A stretch of 62,172 nt of DNA from Desulfobacterales bacterium HSG16 (GCA_030377965.1 JAUCGE010000011.1:1-62172); one strand, 5' to 3'. Positions 6,945 through 16,856 are shown, numbered from the stretch's first letter. Notes: generated by a model from the letters alone, not told the origin. Numbers and translations: made by a program.

Positions 6945-9296
6945 TCAAGGCTTCCCAAATTTTCTTGCAAGATCGCTGTCAATAACATAAATGCAGACTT
7001 CCTTTGCTCCCTTCTGGGTATATCTGCATTTATTACAGAGATTATCTATTAAAAAAGTGACATCCTCCCGTATCCTTTTGTCATATGTTTTAAAGGCTTC
7101 GCTGTCAAAGTCCTTGATTCCCTGCCTGAAATTCTCATTATCCAGAAACGGATCGAGTACTTTTTCCTTGAGATTCTGGACATATCGTTCATGCAGAGAA
7201 TTATACAAAGCAGTTTCCTGCATTGGTATTCCCTCCAGCATGATTTCCTGGGTCAGGGTTTTTGTTGTATATTCTTTCTGAGTTTCGAGTCTGAAAGCCT
7301 TCTGTTTTGCCTGGTCAGGCAAGGGGCTTAAAAGACGGCTTTCTATGGCTTTGAAAAACTCCTCTGTTATTTCCAGCTTTTCTCCTGTGTAGCTGCATGT
7401 CTCTACGGCTCCTGGTTCAAAATTTACAGCAAACAGATAATTTTGAATATCACTTGATATACGCTCTTCGTTATAATTATATAAAGATTCCTTGACCTCC
7501 TGCAGGATCGTATAATCATACATTTGAAGCAGGGAATCCAAAAAACCCTTTGGGAGCGACTTATTCAAATCTTTCCTGACCGTTGTAAAATAGTGGATCA
7601 GCCGAGACATGTTAATCAATTTATCTTCTTTGGCGTAATTTGCATAAAACTCATTAAAAATTTTGATGGAATCACGACCGGAAAAGCCTGACTCTCCTTC
7701 GATTTCGGACTCTTTAACAATAAAACGCCTTCTTTTTGCATTAAATCGTTTCAGGTCTTCTTCCGAAAGCCAGTCAGGTATATGGCCGGTATAGATCTCC
7801 ATCTTCAGAAGTTGCAGTTTTTCATCACAATAACGGCTGTATTTCTTCGGGTCCTTGATCCAGTCCAGCATGGCATCTGATCTGGGTTTCAGGCGAGATG
7901 CTATAATCACCCTTGCAAAATTATGCAAAACTCTGGGTAAAAAACTCTCGTCGATATGTTTTCCGAAAATATTCCGATAAATTTCCACCTCGGTTCGCAG
8001 ATCGAGAACATAAGGAATGTTGATATACTCTATACGATCTGAAAATGACTGGAAATCCTGGATATTTTTCTTGTCTTCAGGATTCATCAGAGCCATGAAC
8101 AGAGAATCCACGTTTTCCTCTATCTCAACGACCTTATGCACGCCTTCACTGATTATATTATGAAGTTCGATCAGTCGGTTGACATTATGGGTTTTGATAT
8201 CCATCAAAGCGTATATGCCATTGTTGGTTTTGGCATAGTTTGAGAAAAGATATTTTACCTGATTGCTGTCTCCTAAAAGGCTGTTGATCCTTTTTTGCAG
8301 CATGTTATTGGTTAAAACATTCTGCTTCATCGGCATATCACCCGGATTGAATACGCTGATACCTTCGCCAAGTCTGCGGCTTATATGGTAGGGCCGGGCA
8401 TAAAGCATTTTGAAAACTTCCATAGGGCTTTTAAGCCGGTTCATGAGAGCATCATATATAGAGCTGCAAATAGTGCATGGCACATCTCTGAAAACCCAGT
8501 CAAACTCCTTGTCGGTAAACAACTTCCACTTGAACTCATCATTTTCGAAAAGCTCGTCAAAAAAAGAGCGCCTGTATTTTTTGGGAATCATCAACAGAGG
8601 ATGGTCATGGCATGGGCATGGCACTTCTATGTAATCTTCGGTAAAATATGGAGAATCAATTTCATCATGAAACTCACAAGAGTCTTCTTCCGAATCAAAA
8701 AGATTGCCATCTGGTGTTTCAGGTGCAACATGTTTTTCCTGAACATCGGTTCCGGAATCCAGCATGTGGGATAATTTTTCGATAAGAGGAAGAGCCTCGC
8801 TATCTGCAAAGCATCCAAGAATTTTACGATCCAGACGCCATACGTTTTCATAACGTATTCCTGCTTCGGTATTGGCGTACTCCTCGAATTTCATCAAAAG
8901 ATTATTCAAAAAAGTACTCTTGCCGCATCCGGGAGGGCCATCGAAAATATATATCCGATTTTGCTGCGCTCCGCCCTTGAATGCTTCCACATGGTTCATC
9001 AAGCGGTTGGCAAAAAGACGGTCTGCAAAAAAAGGATGATCAGAACCTTCGACAAAAAGCCTTGCACAGTCATAGGATACGAACTGAATCGACTCTGGAT
9101 CATCGGGATATTCATCAGTTCCTTCTCCCACATAGGTCTTGATCATGTCATAAAAGACCTGAAATATGTTACGAATCATTCTCACAGGATCTTTTATCAG
9201 TTCATCCAGAAAGTCATTGAAAGGAATCGGCGTGCGCTGATTCTGATCACCCATGCTTTGTTCGAGATGATGTAATGCCTTGTGAATATTGTCCAT
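6945..9296 (-). CDS. Second PrkA-like AAA+ kinase, Cys cluster
   Basis: A 783-residue protein with a P-loop GPPGCGKST at residues 120-128, in the place and context of PrkA/YeaG proteins, and the long C-terminal helical region of that family. It is much diverged from the classical PrkA encoded at 12416. A special feature is the insert with CPCH (C227, C229, H230) and CTIC (C274, C277), which could bind zinc or another metal. A negatively charged loop precedes the insert. It lies 12 bases downstream of spoVR and heads the kinase/receiver pair. I infer an ATP-driven or kinase role in the same stress pathway, while its substrate is unknown. Confidence 0.75.
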   Translation of the reverse strand: MDNIHKALHHLEQSMGDQNQRTPIPFNDFLDELIKDPVRMIRNIFQVFYDMIKTYVGEGTDEYPDDPESIQFVSYDCARLFVEGSDHPFFADRLFANRLMNHVEAFKGGAQQNRIYIFDGPPGCGKSTFLNNLLMKFEEYANTEAGIRYENVWRLDRKILGCFADSEALPLIEKLSHMLDSGTDVQEKHVAPETPDGNLFDSEEDSCEFHDEIDSPYFTEDYIEVPCPCHDHPLLMIPKKYRRSFFDELFENDEFKWKLFTDKEFDWVFRDVPCTICSSIYDALMNRLKSPMEVFKMLYARPYHISRRLGEGISVFNPGDMPMKQNVLTNNMLQKRINSLLGDSNQVKYLFSNYAKTNNGIYALMDIKTHNVNRLIELHNIISEGVHKVVEIEENVDSLFMALMNPEDKKNIQDFQSFSDRIEYINIPYVLDLRTEVEIYRNIFGKHIDESFLPRVLHNFARVIIASRLKPRSDAMLDWIKDPKKYSRYCDEKLQLLKMEIYTGHIPDWLSEEDLKRFNAKRRRFIVKESEIEGESGFSGRDSIKIFNEFYANYAKEDKLINMSRLIHYFTTVRKDLNKSLPKGFLDSLLQMYDYTILQEVKESLYNYNEERISSDIQNYLFAVNFEPGAVETCSYTGEKLEITEEFFKAIESRLLSPLPDQAKQKAFRLETQKEYTTKTLTQEIMLEGIPMQETALYNSLHERYVQNLKEKVLDPFLDNENFRQGIKDFDSEAFKTYDKRIREDVTFLIDNLCNKCRYTQKGAKEVCIYVIDSDLARKFGKP

Positions 9297-9308
9297 GTTT
9301 ATATCCTG

Positions 9309-11000
9309 TTAAATTATTTTTCTGGATATTTTCCGGTTATCCATGGTGTAAACGACTCGCTGCCATTTAACCACGGGTTCCATATTTCCAGTATTGGCTC
9401 GTGGGGCCGAGATGGAGAGTACTTCGCTGGTCTCAAGACTGACAGGGCCTCCCCACAGGTATTCGATCCCGACCATTGTATTGTGGATATATTCCTTCAC
9501 TAAAGGCTTATCTTCAAATCTGTGTACCAGGTAGAGTTTTTTATCATCCGTTTTTTCAGTGTCAACCTCTACAAGCGGGGGATGGTATAAGGAATCGATT
9601 ACCATATTCTTGTAATCTTTGGCACTTTTGCTTTGAACATAATATTCCCATACCATTTTCTGCTCATTCAAGCGCTTACCCACCACGAATAAATTATTGA
9701 GATCCGTGAAATCCTGGTCGATAAAAGTATTGATGAACATGAAATCACAAAGATTTTCTCTGGTATCAAAAATGAATTTTTTGCCTCTGCCAGTTTTTTC
9801 ATCAAAAATCTTTCGTTTGTATGAATCTTTCAAGCTTCTGTATTTAAATGAATATTGCCCTTTGTTTGCCATATCTTCCAGATAATAGAACAGGCGCATA
9901 CCTAAAGCATAAGGATTGAGTCCTACCCTCGGCATGGCAGTGACACCTGCATTGACCCTGGCAAAATCGACTTCATGCCCCTTGATCCGGTCATCTCTTA
10001 AAAACAGGGTTTCATGCCAGTAGCTCGCCCATCCTTCGTTCATTATTTTCGTTCTGATCTGGGGCTGAAAAAACAAAGATGTTTTCCGTATAATCTGCAT
10101 GACGGATTTCATCCACTTGTTTTCCTCCTTGTTCAAATTCTCGGAATTATCCATTATAAATTGAACGATGTCTGGCTTGTTCTCGGATTTGCTTTCCTGG
10201 CTTTTTTTGTAAACAGCCAGAAATTCAGGATACTTCCTGTCTATTTCGGAAAAAAAAGTCTCTTCTCCCATATCCTGATAATTTTTCACACAGTCGTTGT
10301 ATCGTTCGATCTCTTTGACATAATCGCCGACACTGACTTTTTTTTCCGACTGAAGAAAAACATCGAAATAAAAATCAAGTTTTGATGTCGCAAATGTTTT
10401 CTGCGGCCGGTTGAGTTTCGCAAGTTCTTCATGATAACCGACCAGGTTATCGATACTCCGTGTAAATTCTATGATATAATCGACCCAGCGGCCTTTTTCA
10501 GATCTCAGCCTTGCTATCATGCGTTTATCTGAAAGCGCATGGCCGGTAAAATCCATATCCCAGGTATTTTTGAAAAAAATATTGTTCTGGAAAAAATCTA
10601 TGTGGCCTATGACATGGTAAAAAATCATGACATTGAGCCAGTCTGGATTGTTATCATTGTAAAAGGATATGGCAGGTCGGGTATTGATCACGGTTTCATA
10701 AGGGTTTGAAGGGTAAAGCTCATATTTGCCTTTTTCTTTGAGTACTTCCACATCGTGTACCCAGTAATCGTACAAAGTCGGAATCATCACTTTGGGAGAA
10801 AGCTCTATAAGATCCCGATTCGTGACTATGTACTCAAGAGTTTCATCCTGGAATCTGAGACCTGCTTCCCTGGCCCGATCCTTGCAGCCTTCCATGATTT
10901 TCTTTGTATGTTGATCAATCAGTTCCATTTTAGCTCCCTGTGGCTGCGCCGACATGATATTATCTATTATCTTAAAAACAATTGTCCGGCGATCTTTCAC
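9309..11000 (-). CDS. spoVR: SpoVR family protein
   Basis: A 563-residue SpoVR/YcgB-type protein. The N-terminal two thirds carry the conserved blocks of the family, such as MIPTLYDYWVHDVEVLKEK, NTRPAISFYNDNNPDWLNVM, YHVIGHIDFFQNN and NEGWASYWHETLFLRD. The last includes the HE pair typical of the family. In Bacillus, SpoVR is needed for spore cortex formation, while in non-sporulating bacteria its biochemical role is unsettled. It is widely co-encoded with PrkA and YeaH, as here. The start is 6 bases from the stop of the YeaH gene, so the three form one transcription unit. It is about 50 residues longer than many homologues. Confidence 0.92.
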   Translation of the reverse strand: MKDRRTIVFKIIDNIMSAQPQGAKMELIDQHTKKIMEGCKDRAREAGLRFQDETLEYIVTNRDLIELSPKVMIPTLYDYWVHDVEVLKEKGKYELYPSNPYETVINTRPAISFYNDNNPDWLNVMIFYHVIGHIDFFQNNIFFKNTWDMDFTGHALSDKRMIARLRSEKGRWVDYIIEFTRSIDNLVGYHEELAKLNRPQKTFATSKLDFYFDVFLQSEKKVSVGDYVKEIERYNDCVKNYQDMGEETFFSEIDRKYPEFLAVYKKSQESKSENKPDIVQFIMDNSENLNKEENKWMKSVMQIIRKTSLFFQPQIRTKIMNEGWASYWHETLFLRDDRIKGHEVDFARVNAGVTAMPRVGLNPYALGMRLFYYLEDMANKGQYSFKYRSLKDSYKRKIFDEKTGRGKKFIFDTRENLCDFMFINTFIDQDFTDLNNLFVVGKRLNEQKMVWEYYVQSKSAKDYKNMVIDSLYHPPLVEVDTEKTDDKKLYLVHRFEDKPLVKEYIHNTMVGIEYLWGGPVSLETSEVLSISAPRANTGNMEPVVKWQRVVYTMDNRKISRKII

Positions 11001-11006
11001 ATATCT

Positions 11007-12395
11007 TTATGAAATCAGGGTCTTTATCCCCTCAATCAGACGAGGCTCATCCGCATCTTCTTTAATCACATCCAGACGAATCAGTTCCGGTTTTTCCGTA
11101 AGCAGATTCGATCTTTTAAGATAGCGTTCCACTTCCGATACTTTCCCTGCTCCTCCTCGCTGTGCCACGGACACGCCCACTCTGGCGGTGTAATTGAGCA
11201 TTTTTTTGATTTCAGGGATGGTTTCCTTGCCGTCAGTATCCCAGTCATCTCCGTCTGTGCCGTGGAACACGTAGATATTATAATCTGTGGCCAGGCTTTC
11301 CTGTTCCACGATGTCATTGACGAGTTTGAAAGCCGAAGCCACTTTTGTTCCGCCTGCTACTTTGGAATTGTAATATGTGTAAAAATCAGTGACTTCCTTG
11401 GCTTCGGTATCATGCAGGATAAAGCGGGTTTCAACCTGTTTGTCATACTGATAAAGAAGCCAGCTGTAAATCATGACATGCTGGGACACAACGAGTTCGG
11501 TCGGCTTGCCTGACATTGATCCGGAATAGTCCCGCAGAAAAAAAATCATTGCCTGGGACTCGTAATCTTTTTCTCTTGAAAGTATCCGGTATATTTTGTC
11601 CGAAGGCGCTATCAAAAATTTCGTGGTATCAATAGCCCCGACATCCTGGATATTGCCCAGACTGATATTTGTTTCCACAATTCTTTTCAGGGTCGATTTT
11701 TTATCCAGAATCTGGCCGAATCCCCGGTGTTTATCCGTCATATCATAGGTGTACCGGGTCAAGGATCTCTTTTTTCCCTTGTCTTTGAGATTAGGCAATT
11801 CGAATTTTTCCGTCAGTATCTTCCCAAGGTCATAAGCGCTTGATTCCATCTCATGGGAGCCGCCCTGCCCTTCTCCCGGGCCGGTTCCCTGTCCTTCTGG
11901 AGGTCTGACAGGCTCTTCGCCGATCACCTCTCCTTCTTCTCCTTCTCCTGATCCGCTTGAAGAACCTCCGCCTTCTTCGGGAGATTTAATACGGTCATGG
12001 AGCAATTTTTCTTCCACTGTGGTGGGGACGACCACAATCTTATCCTTGCCTCCCATGCCAGGTTTGATAAGCTTTCCCACCCTGATTTTCCTGGGAAACC
12101 CGTCTTTTTCCCTCAATTTGTCACGCTCAAGCAGATCGTCAATGGAGCGAAGGCAGGTGGTATAAGAAGGTTGGGGGTCAGACATATCCTGAAGCATGGA
12201 CAAATCGGAGAATCCATAAATCAATTTGGAAAAAGAAGGGAAAAGACTGCTATGAGTATCTTCTTTATCTATTGCGTGGCTTGTTTCCTTAATTTCAAGC
12301 TCTTCAAGAATAAGCTCTTCCTGTTCGGCAGAAAGTCCTCTGACCTTTAATTTCTCATAAAGCTTTGTGAGCTTCGGATTGAATTCAGTATCCAT
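11007..12395 (-). CDS. yeaH: YeaH/DUF444 family VWA-like protein
   Basis: A 462-residue DUF444 protein. The C-terminal half has a von Willebrand A-like fold with a MIDAS-type motif RDYSGSMSG, followed by GGTKVASAF and HGTDGDDWDTDG. A low-complexity acidic Gly/Ser/Glu segment precedes it (about residues 135-175), as in YeaH of enterobacteria. YeaH is co-transcribed with the kinase YeaG in E. coli and acts with it in nitrogen-starvation and stationary-phase adaptation. Here too it lies directly between prkA and spoVR. The reaction is not known; the VWA fold suggests a metal-dependent partner-binding role. Confidence 0.92.
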   Translation of the reverse strand: MDTEFNPKLTKLYEKLKVRGLSAEQEELILEELEIKETSHAIDKEDTHSSLFPSFSKLIYGFSDLSMLQDMSDPQPSYTTCLRSIDDLLERDKLREKDGFPRKIRVGKLIKPGMGGKDKIVVVPTTVEEKLLHDRIKSPEEGGGSSSGSGEGEEGEVIGEEPVRPPEGQGTGPGEGQGGSHEMESSAYDLGKILTEKFELPNLKDKGKKRSLTRYTYDMTDKHRGFGQILDKKSTLKRIVETNISLGNIQDVGAIDTTKFLIAPSDKIYRILSREKDYESQAMIFFLRDYSGSMSGKPTELVVSQHVMIYSWLLYQYDKQVETRFILHDTEAKEVTDFYTYYNSKVAGGTKVASAFKLVNDIVEQESLATDYNIYVFHGTDGDDWDTDGKETIPEIKKMLNYTARVGVSVAQRGGAGKVSEVERYLKRSNLLTEKPELIRLDVIKEDADEPRLIEGIKTLIS

Positions 12396-12415
12396 ATTAC
12401 CTGCCCCCTTTTCTT

Positions 12416-14476
12416 TTATTTTTCATCCTCCTGGGTGCAGAAATACTCAATAGTCTTCTGCGCGCATGTTTTGCAATAATTGAGTTTTTTCAGCATTGTA
12501 TCTGTCATGCGGTCATATAGTTTCTGGTTTTCTTCGTTCGTGCGATTAGCCAAAGCACCGATTAAGGAACCAGCTCCTGCAATATCTGATTTCAGCCGGA
12601 CATCCGTTACTGCCTTGACCAGTTCGATATTGTCCATAAAATCATAATCAGGATCTATGGATATCTTCTGTCCGTAAATTTTTCTGATTGATGTTCTGAA
12701 GGTTTCACGCTGTTCTTCAGTTTTCAAGCCCAGACGTTCTTCCACGCTTTTTATATACCGCTCGTCAACTTTCAGGGCTTTGAGTTCGCCGGTCTGGGGG
12801 TCTTTGTATTTCCACATCTTGTCAGGCCCCAGGTTTTCAGCATCAATGCCGATGATCATGTTGACATAGTTCATCACGTCTTTGCGAATAGCAAGGGGTT
12901 CGTCCATATAGGCATTAAACATTTCGGTCATGATCCGTTCTCTGTACATGCCCTTGGCCGTCTTGAGATCTTCGAGATATTTGGCCCTGTCGTTGGCCTC
13001 TGACACATAATCAAGAACGACTCTTTCCAATGCTTTGAAGATGTCATAAGCGAACATGCATCGGCCTTCGTTGGTTTCCGAGCTTTCGATAAGGAGCTGC
13101 ACTGCTCTGCCCAGATTCCGCTGTCCAAGCCCCTTCTGCCCGAAACGCTTTACTATATCCGGATTCTGATTCAGAGTATCAATGACCTCGGCAAGAGTTT
13201 TTATACTTTTTTCCCCTGCAACTTCCCCGGCGGCAAGCTTCATGGTTTCAACAGGGGTGAGCTTCTCGGATTTCGGCAGTCGGCTCAGAACAACAGATAC
13301 GGAAGCTGCATAATTGAGGTTCGGGTCCTGATGCAGTATCTCGCCGGTCAAAGTCGATTTTGCTTCGCTTCCTATAGCATAATTGGTGAGTTTGTCCTGG
13401 AGCTTATAATTTGTGTTATGGGACACGTAGCATATTCTGCATCTGTCCACTATGGGAGCTTCTTCTTTTTCCGATAGAAAACGGTTGAACTCCGAATTAT
13501 TGGAAGTCGCTATGATAAGGGAATCTATGGGCCACTTGAAACCGTCTATCTCAATACTGCGGTTTTGAATCACACCCAGGTAAACCTGAACCAGATCTTT
13601 TTTATTCTTGTAGATTTCATCACTGAAATGAATGCCGCCCCCGGCTACTCTGGCCAGAGCTCCCCGTCTTAAATCAAAGCGATAGGGGTTGTTCGTGTCT
13701 GTTATGTGCAAAAGGCGCTGAATCGATTCTTCTCCCAGAAGGTCTACGGCAGATGAAGTTATCTTGTCTTTTGCAGGATATTTCCCTGTGACGGTTCCAA
13801 GGCTCTCAATAAGAGGCACAGGAAAAATTTGAATAAATTCAAGCATCTCATCCAGATTGTCGTTCGTATAATTGCGAATATCGTTCCAGATGTAAGCGCT
13901 GCAGGCTCCCAGAGGGCGATAATCATCAAAAAATTTTTCAATCTCTACGTCCGAAAACCCGTATGTTTTGACAAGATACTCTCTGGTTTTGTCTTTATTA
14001 TCAAAAAGATTCATGGCCAGAATCATGGGATCTTCATAGGTCTGAGATTCAATGGTTGATATTCTGCCGTACCCCTGGGTTTTATCCACATTGACAAACT
14101 TGAAGGTGTATTTACGCTGAGGTTCCTTACTAAGATAATCCCTGTATTTTGCACACAGAAAGTCAACAAGGAAAGTCTTACCGTTTCCAGGTTCTCCTAC
14201 AAGTACATAGGCCATCTCCTTTGATGACCCTCCTTCGGCTGCATCTTTGACATAGGAGACAAAACTGTTGATTTCATCGTACATACCGATCACATGTTTT
14301 TTACCCTTCCGGAATATACTGAAATCATAGGTTGTTTTTCCGTTCACCACAACCTTTTCAATGTCTTCTTCCAGAATCATCCGGGCAACGCTCTGGAAAG
14401 CGTTTTCAAAACGGCGGCTCCCTTCCTTGACGGCAGTCAGATGGTGGTGGAGTGTCGTGTCTGGCTTTTTATTCAT
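12416..14476 (-). CDS. prkA: PrkA (YeaG) serine protein kinase
   Basis: A 686-residue PrkA protein. The AAA+ part has Walker A GEPGNGKT at residues 94-101, and the C-terminal domain has the extended kinase-like region of the family. Length agrees with PrkA (about 640-680). Members phosphorylate a protein substrate or act as ATP-dependent stress factors. They are linked to nitrogen starvation in E. coli (YeaG) and to sporulation timing in Bacillus. The end of the protein carries CKTCAQKTIEYFC, a small Cys cluster. It is the first gene of a seven-gene minus-strand block with short gaps. I see no clear promoter upstream. Confidence 0.93.
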   Translation of the reverse strand: MNKKPDTTLHHHLTAVKEGSRRFENAFQSVARMILEEDIEKVVVNGKTTYDFSIFRKGKKHVIGMYDEINSFVSYVKDAAEGGSSKEMAYVLVGEPGNGKTFLVDFLCAKYRDYLSKEPQRKYTFKFVNVDKTQGYGRISTIESQTYEDPMILAMNLFDNKDKTREYLVKTYGFSDVEIEKFFDDYRPLGACSAYIWNDIRNYTNDNLDEMLEFIQIFPVPLIESLGTVTGKYPAKDKITSSAVDLLGEESIQRLLHITDTNNPYRFDLRRGALARVAGGGIHFSDEIYKNKKDLVQVYLGVIQNRSIEIDGFKWPIDSLIIATSNNSEFNRFLSEKEEAPIVDRCRICYVSHNTNYKLQDKLTNYAIGSEAKSTLTGEILHQDPNLNYAASVSVVLSRLPKSEKLTPVETMKLAAGEVAGEKSIKTLAEVIDTLNQNPDIVKRFGQKGLGQRNLGRAVQLLIESSETNEGRCMFAYDIFKALERVVLDYVSEANDRAKYLEDLKTAKGMYRERIMTEMFNAYMDEPLAIRKDVMNYVNMIIGIDAENLGPDKMWKYKDPQTGELKALKVDERYIKSVEERLGLKTEEQRETFRTSIRKIYGQKISIDPDYDFMDNIELVKAVTDVRLKSDIAGAGSLIGALANRTNEENQKLYDRMTDTMLKKLNYCKTCAQKTIEYFCTQEDEK

Positions 14477-15191
14477 TTTCCCCCCTAATGGCTTGAGTTA
14501 AGAGTCGGCCCAAAGCGGAGCTACAAGATGCCTGCCCCTTTTTTTATTGGTCATGCGGATTAAAAATCATTACTATCAGCAGTTGTCCCTCACTTGCCAG
14601 CAGGCAGTATACAGGAACAGGGAAAGATATATTCATATTTTTTTGTACTTTCTTAATTTTTGATTTAAGCATTATTCGCCTTTCAATGCAAGGGAAATTT
14701 TAGCATTATCAAAAAAATGAACAATATTCACAACAAGAATTACGTCTTTTTAATGAGAGGAAAATAAGCCTTGACATACAGTTCATTTTTTGCCATGATA
14801 TCGGAATAAATTCCCTGGTTCAACTATTTCTTGCTGATTGATCGGTACATTTGCCCTCTTCGCTCAAGCATGACAGTCGTGTTCTCTTTGTGTGCGTCCA
14901 ATATACTACTCCACAGACTTTCTGGATATTGACCTGACATAAAAAGGCCCGTCTCTTTGCTCCTATGTAAAATTCCTGCATTATGAGCAAATATTCAGGG
15001 TAAATCATTATCGGAAAACAGCTAATGGCCGTGGATGAAATAACTTCCACAACCTTGCTTGCCTTTGAATCCGTTTTCTGCGTTACATTGATGGGTACAG
15101 ACAATAAAAAAAACAAATTTTCTCTTCTTGTCACGGAATCATTGTGGCGAACTGTTCAGACTTTACATAAGTTTATGAGGAGGTCATAAAA
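14477..15191. other. Divergent intergenic region, prkA / PilZ gene
   Basis: A 715-base gap between two divergent genes. It must hold the promoters of the prkA block (minus) and the PilZ gene (plus). A plus-strand TTGACA at 14771-14776 with CATGAT 17 bases on is possible but weak. The half MITE at 15027-15106 lies here. I see no coding sequence: the minus frame at 14820-15134 includes MITE bases. Confidence 0.4.
15027..15106. mobile_element. Half copy of the 159-bp MITE
   Basis: The left 80 bases match the left half of the copy at 19977, including GGCCGTGGATGAAATAACTT, the TTGCTTGCC block and CATTGATGGGTACAGACAATA. The right half is absent, so the palindrome cannot form. The outer flank reads TAAT in place of TTAG. 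It lies about 85 bases upstream of the PilZ gene. Confidence 0.8.
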
Positions 15192-15701
15192 ATGGCATCA
15201 CAGATAAAAAGAGCATTCCCCAGAAAATCTCATAAAACCCCCATCCTTTTCAACGATTTCGCTTCGGATGACTATATGCGTTCAAAAACTTATAATTTCA
15301 GCAAAGGAGGTATGTATTTCAGATCAAATGTCATATTAAAACCTGATCTGCATATCCGGATCGTCATGATCAATTATACTCCGGGATCATACGGCCCTGA
15401 AGCATATAAAGGATACATGGCAAAAATCAGGTGGTGTCGAGAGTCTTCTGACAGCATAGATGAAGAAAAATTCGGAGTCGGTGTGCAGTTTCTTGAGAAA
15501 AGCCATACCGAATTCGGGAAGGAAGCCAGTACCGCAAGTTACATGTGCGACCTGTGTGGAGACATAACCACACTCGAATTTATCCATAGAACAGATGAAC
15601 TTGATTATCTTTGCGGTGATTGTCATAAACATCTTGAATCATTTCCCGAAGGCAGGATCAAAGAGAGCATAAAACGATTTATGGCAGGCAATGTATTCTG
15701 A
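15192..15701 (+). CDS. PilZ domain protein with Cys4 tail
   Basis: A 169-residue protein. The first 100 residues form a PilZ domain, which in this family binds cyclic di-GMP. A basic FPRKSHKTPI segment stands at the place of the RxxxR motif, and YNFSKGGMYF matches the N/DxSxxG motif. The first Arg pair is not fully standard, so binding is uncertain. The C-terminal 55 residues carry CDLCGD and CGDCHK, two CxxC pairs like a zinc ribbon. A strong ribosome-binding site GAGGAGG lies upstream of the ATG. It precedes the ketoacyl synthase gene by 60 bases, possibly in the same transcript. Confidence 0.78.
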   Translation: MASQIKRAFPRKSHKTPILFNDFASDDYMRSKTYNFSKGGMYFRSNVILKPDLHIRIVMINYTPGSYGPEAYKGYMAKIRWCRESSDSIDEEKFGVGVQFLEKSHTEFGKEASTASYMCDLCGDITTLEFIHRTDELDYLCGDCHKHLESFPEGRIKESIKRFMAGNVF

Positions 15702-15761
15702 AGATCGAATCCGTGTGTTGCAAAAAAGGCCAGCATGACAGGATAAGCACAGGGGGGGACG

Positions 15762-16814
15762 ATGAAGCGCGCTGTTATTATTTCCACTGGCAGTTATCTG
15801 CCTGAAAACCATGTTCATAATGAAAATCTTGACCAGTTTCCAAAAACATCCAAATTTATCATAAGCCAGAAAACCGGGGTCTTTTCCCGTAGAAGCGCAT
15901 CTGAAGAGGAATGTACATCCGATCTTGCCATAAAAGCCGGGCGAAGATGTATTGAAAAAGCCGGTATTTCACCGGAAGAAATAGAAGGGATAGTAGTTTC
16001 CACATCTTCGCCGGATCGTATGCAGCCGGCCACGGCTACACGAGTTCAACACGGTCTGGGTGCATGTCATGCCTTTGCATTTGACATCAATTCCGTCTGC
16101 TCTGGAAGCACATATGGAATAGCCCTGGCAAATTCTTTTATACGGTCAGGCCAGTGTTCCAATATTCTCTTTATAGCGTCCGAAGTCTATTCGAAAATTC
16201 TCAATAAAAAAGACTTTGGCACATACCCTTTTTTCGGAGACGGAGCAGGGGCTGTTTTTTTTAAATCAAGCGATTCAAAATCATCGGAGCCAGACCATGC
16301 CGATCCAGACCATGCTGATCCAGACCAGTCAAGTTTGAGCCAGCCAGATTCAGGCAGGGGAATTTTGTGTTCCTGCCTGAGAACAGACGGCAGTGGTTCG
16401 AATACCATTTGTGTACCAGGGGGCGGCACAATGATGCCCTTTGAAAAAATGAAAAACCCGAATCTCGCATATTTCAAGATGAAAGGAAAAGATGTATTCA
16501 AATTCGCTGTGGAAAAAGGTGCTGAAATCATAACACAAATCATAGAAGAGTCTGATATCTCTCTGGATCGGATAAAATGTTTTATCTGTCATCAGGCCAA
16601 TATCAATATAATCCACACGATTGCAGAAAAACTGGATGTATCTACCGATCTTTTTTTTATCAACCTGTTTCGATACGGAAATACGGCATCAGCCTCGGTT
16701 CTTATTGCTCTGGATGAAGCTATCTGTTCCGAATTCGTAAAAAAAAATGATCTTGCAATCACCGTAGCTTTTGGCGGCGGATTGTCATGGGGTGCTAATC
16801 TTATACGGATTTAG
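15762..16814 (+). CDS. Beta-ketoacyl-ACP synthase III family enzyme
   Basis: A 350-residue thiolase-fold condensing enzyme of the FabH type. The triad is complete: C113 in SVCSGSTYG, H277 in ICHQAN and N307 in YGNTASAS. FabH starts fatty acid chains by joining acetyl-CoA or another acyl-CoA to malonyl-ACP, and relatives make special starter units. An acidic low-complexity insert at residues 177-195 with repeated HADPDHADPD is unusual for the family. The next genes are an acyl carrier protein, a PHA-synthase-like enzyme and a ketoreductase, so I infer a dedicated pathway rather than housekeeping FabH. The ATG follows a GGGGGG-rich stretch that can act as a ribosome-binding site. Confidence 0.88.
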   Translation: MKRAVIISTGSYLPENHVHNENLDQFPKTSKFIISQKTGVFSRRSASEEECTSDLAIKAGRRCIEKAGISPEEIEGIVVSTSSPDRMQPATATRVQHGLGACHAFAFDINSVCSGSTYGIALANSFIRSGQCSNILFIASEVYSKILNKKDFGTYPFFGDGAGAVFFKSSDSKSSEPDHADPDHADPDQSSLSQPDSGRGILCSCLRTDGSGSNTICVPGGGTMMPFEKMKNPNLAYFKMKGKDVFKFAVEKGAEIITQIIEESDISLDRIKCFICHQANINIIHTIAEKLDVSTDLFFINLFRYGNTASASVLIALDEAICSEFVKKNDLAITVAFGGGLSWGANLIRI

Positions 16815-16856
16815 TCATATACCAGTCAAATTCAAAAAGAATGAAAGGAAAAACAA

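Noticed and set aside
14820-15134. Minus-strand open frame of 104 codons upstream of the PilZ gene
   Set aside because: Its first part is half-MITE sequence, it has no ribosome-binding site and its product does not look like a protein.
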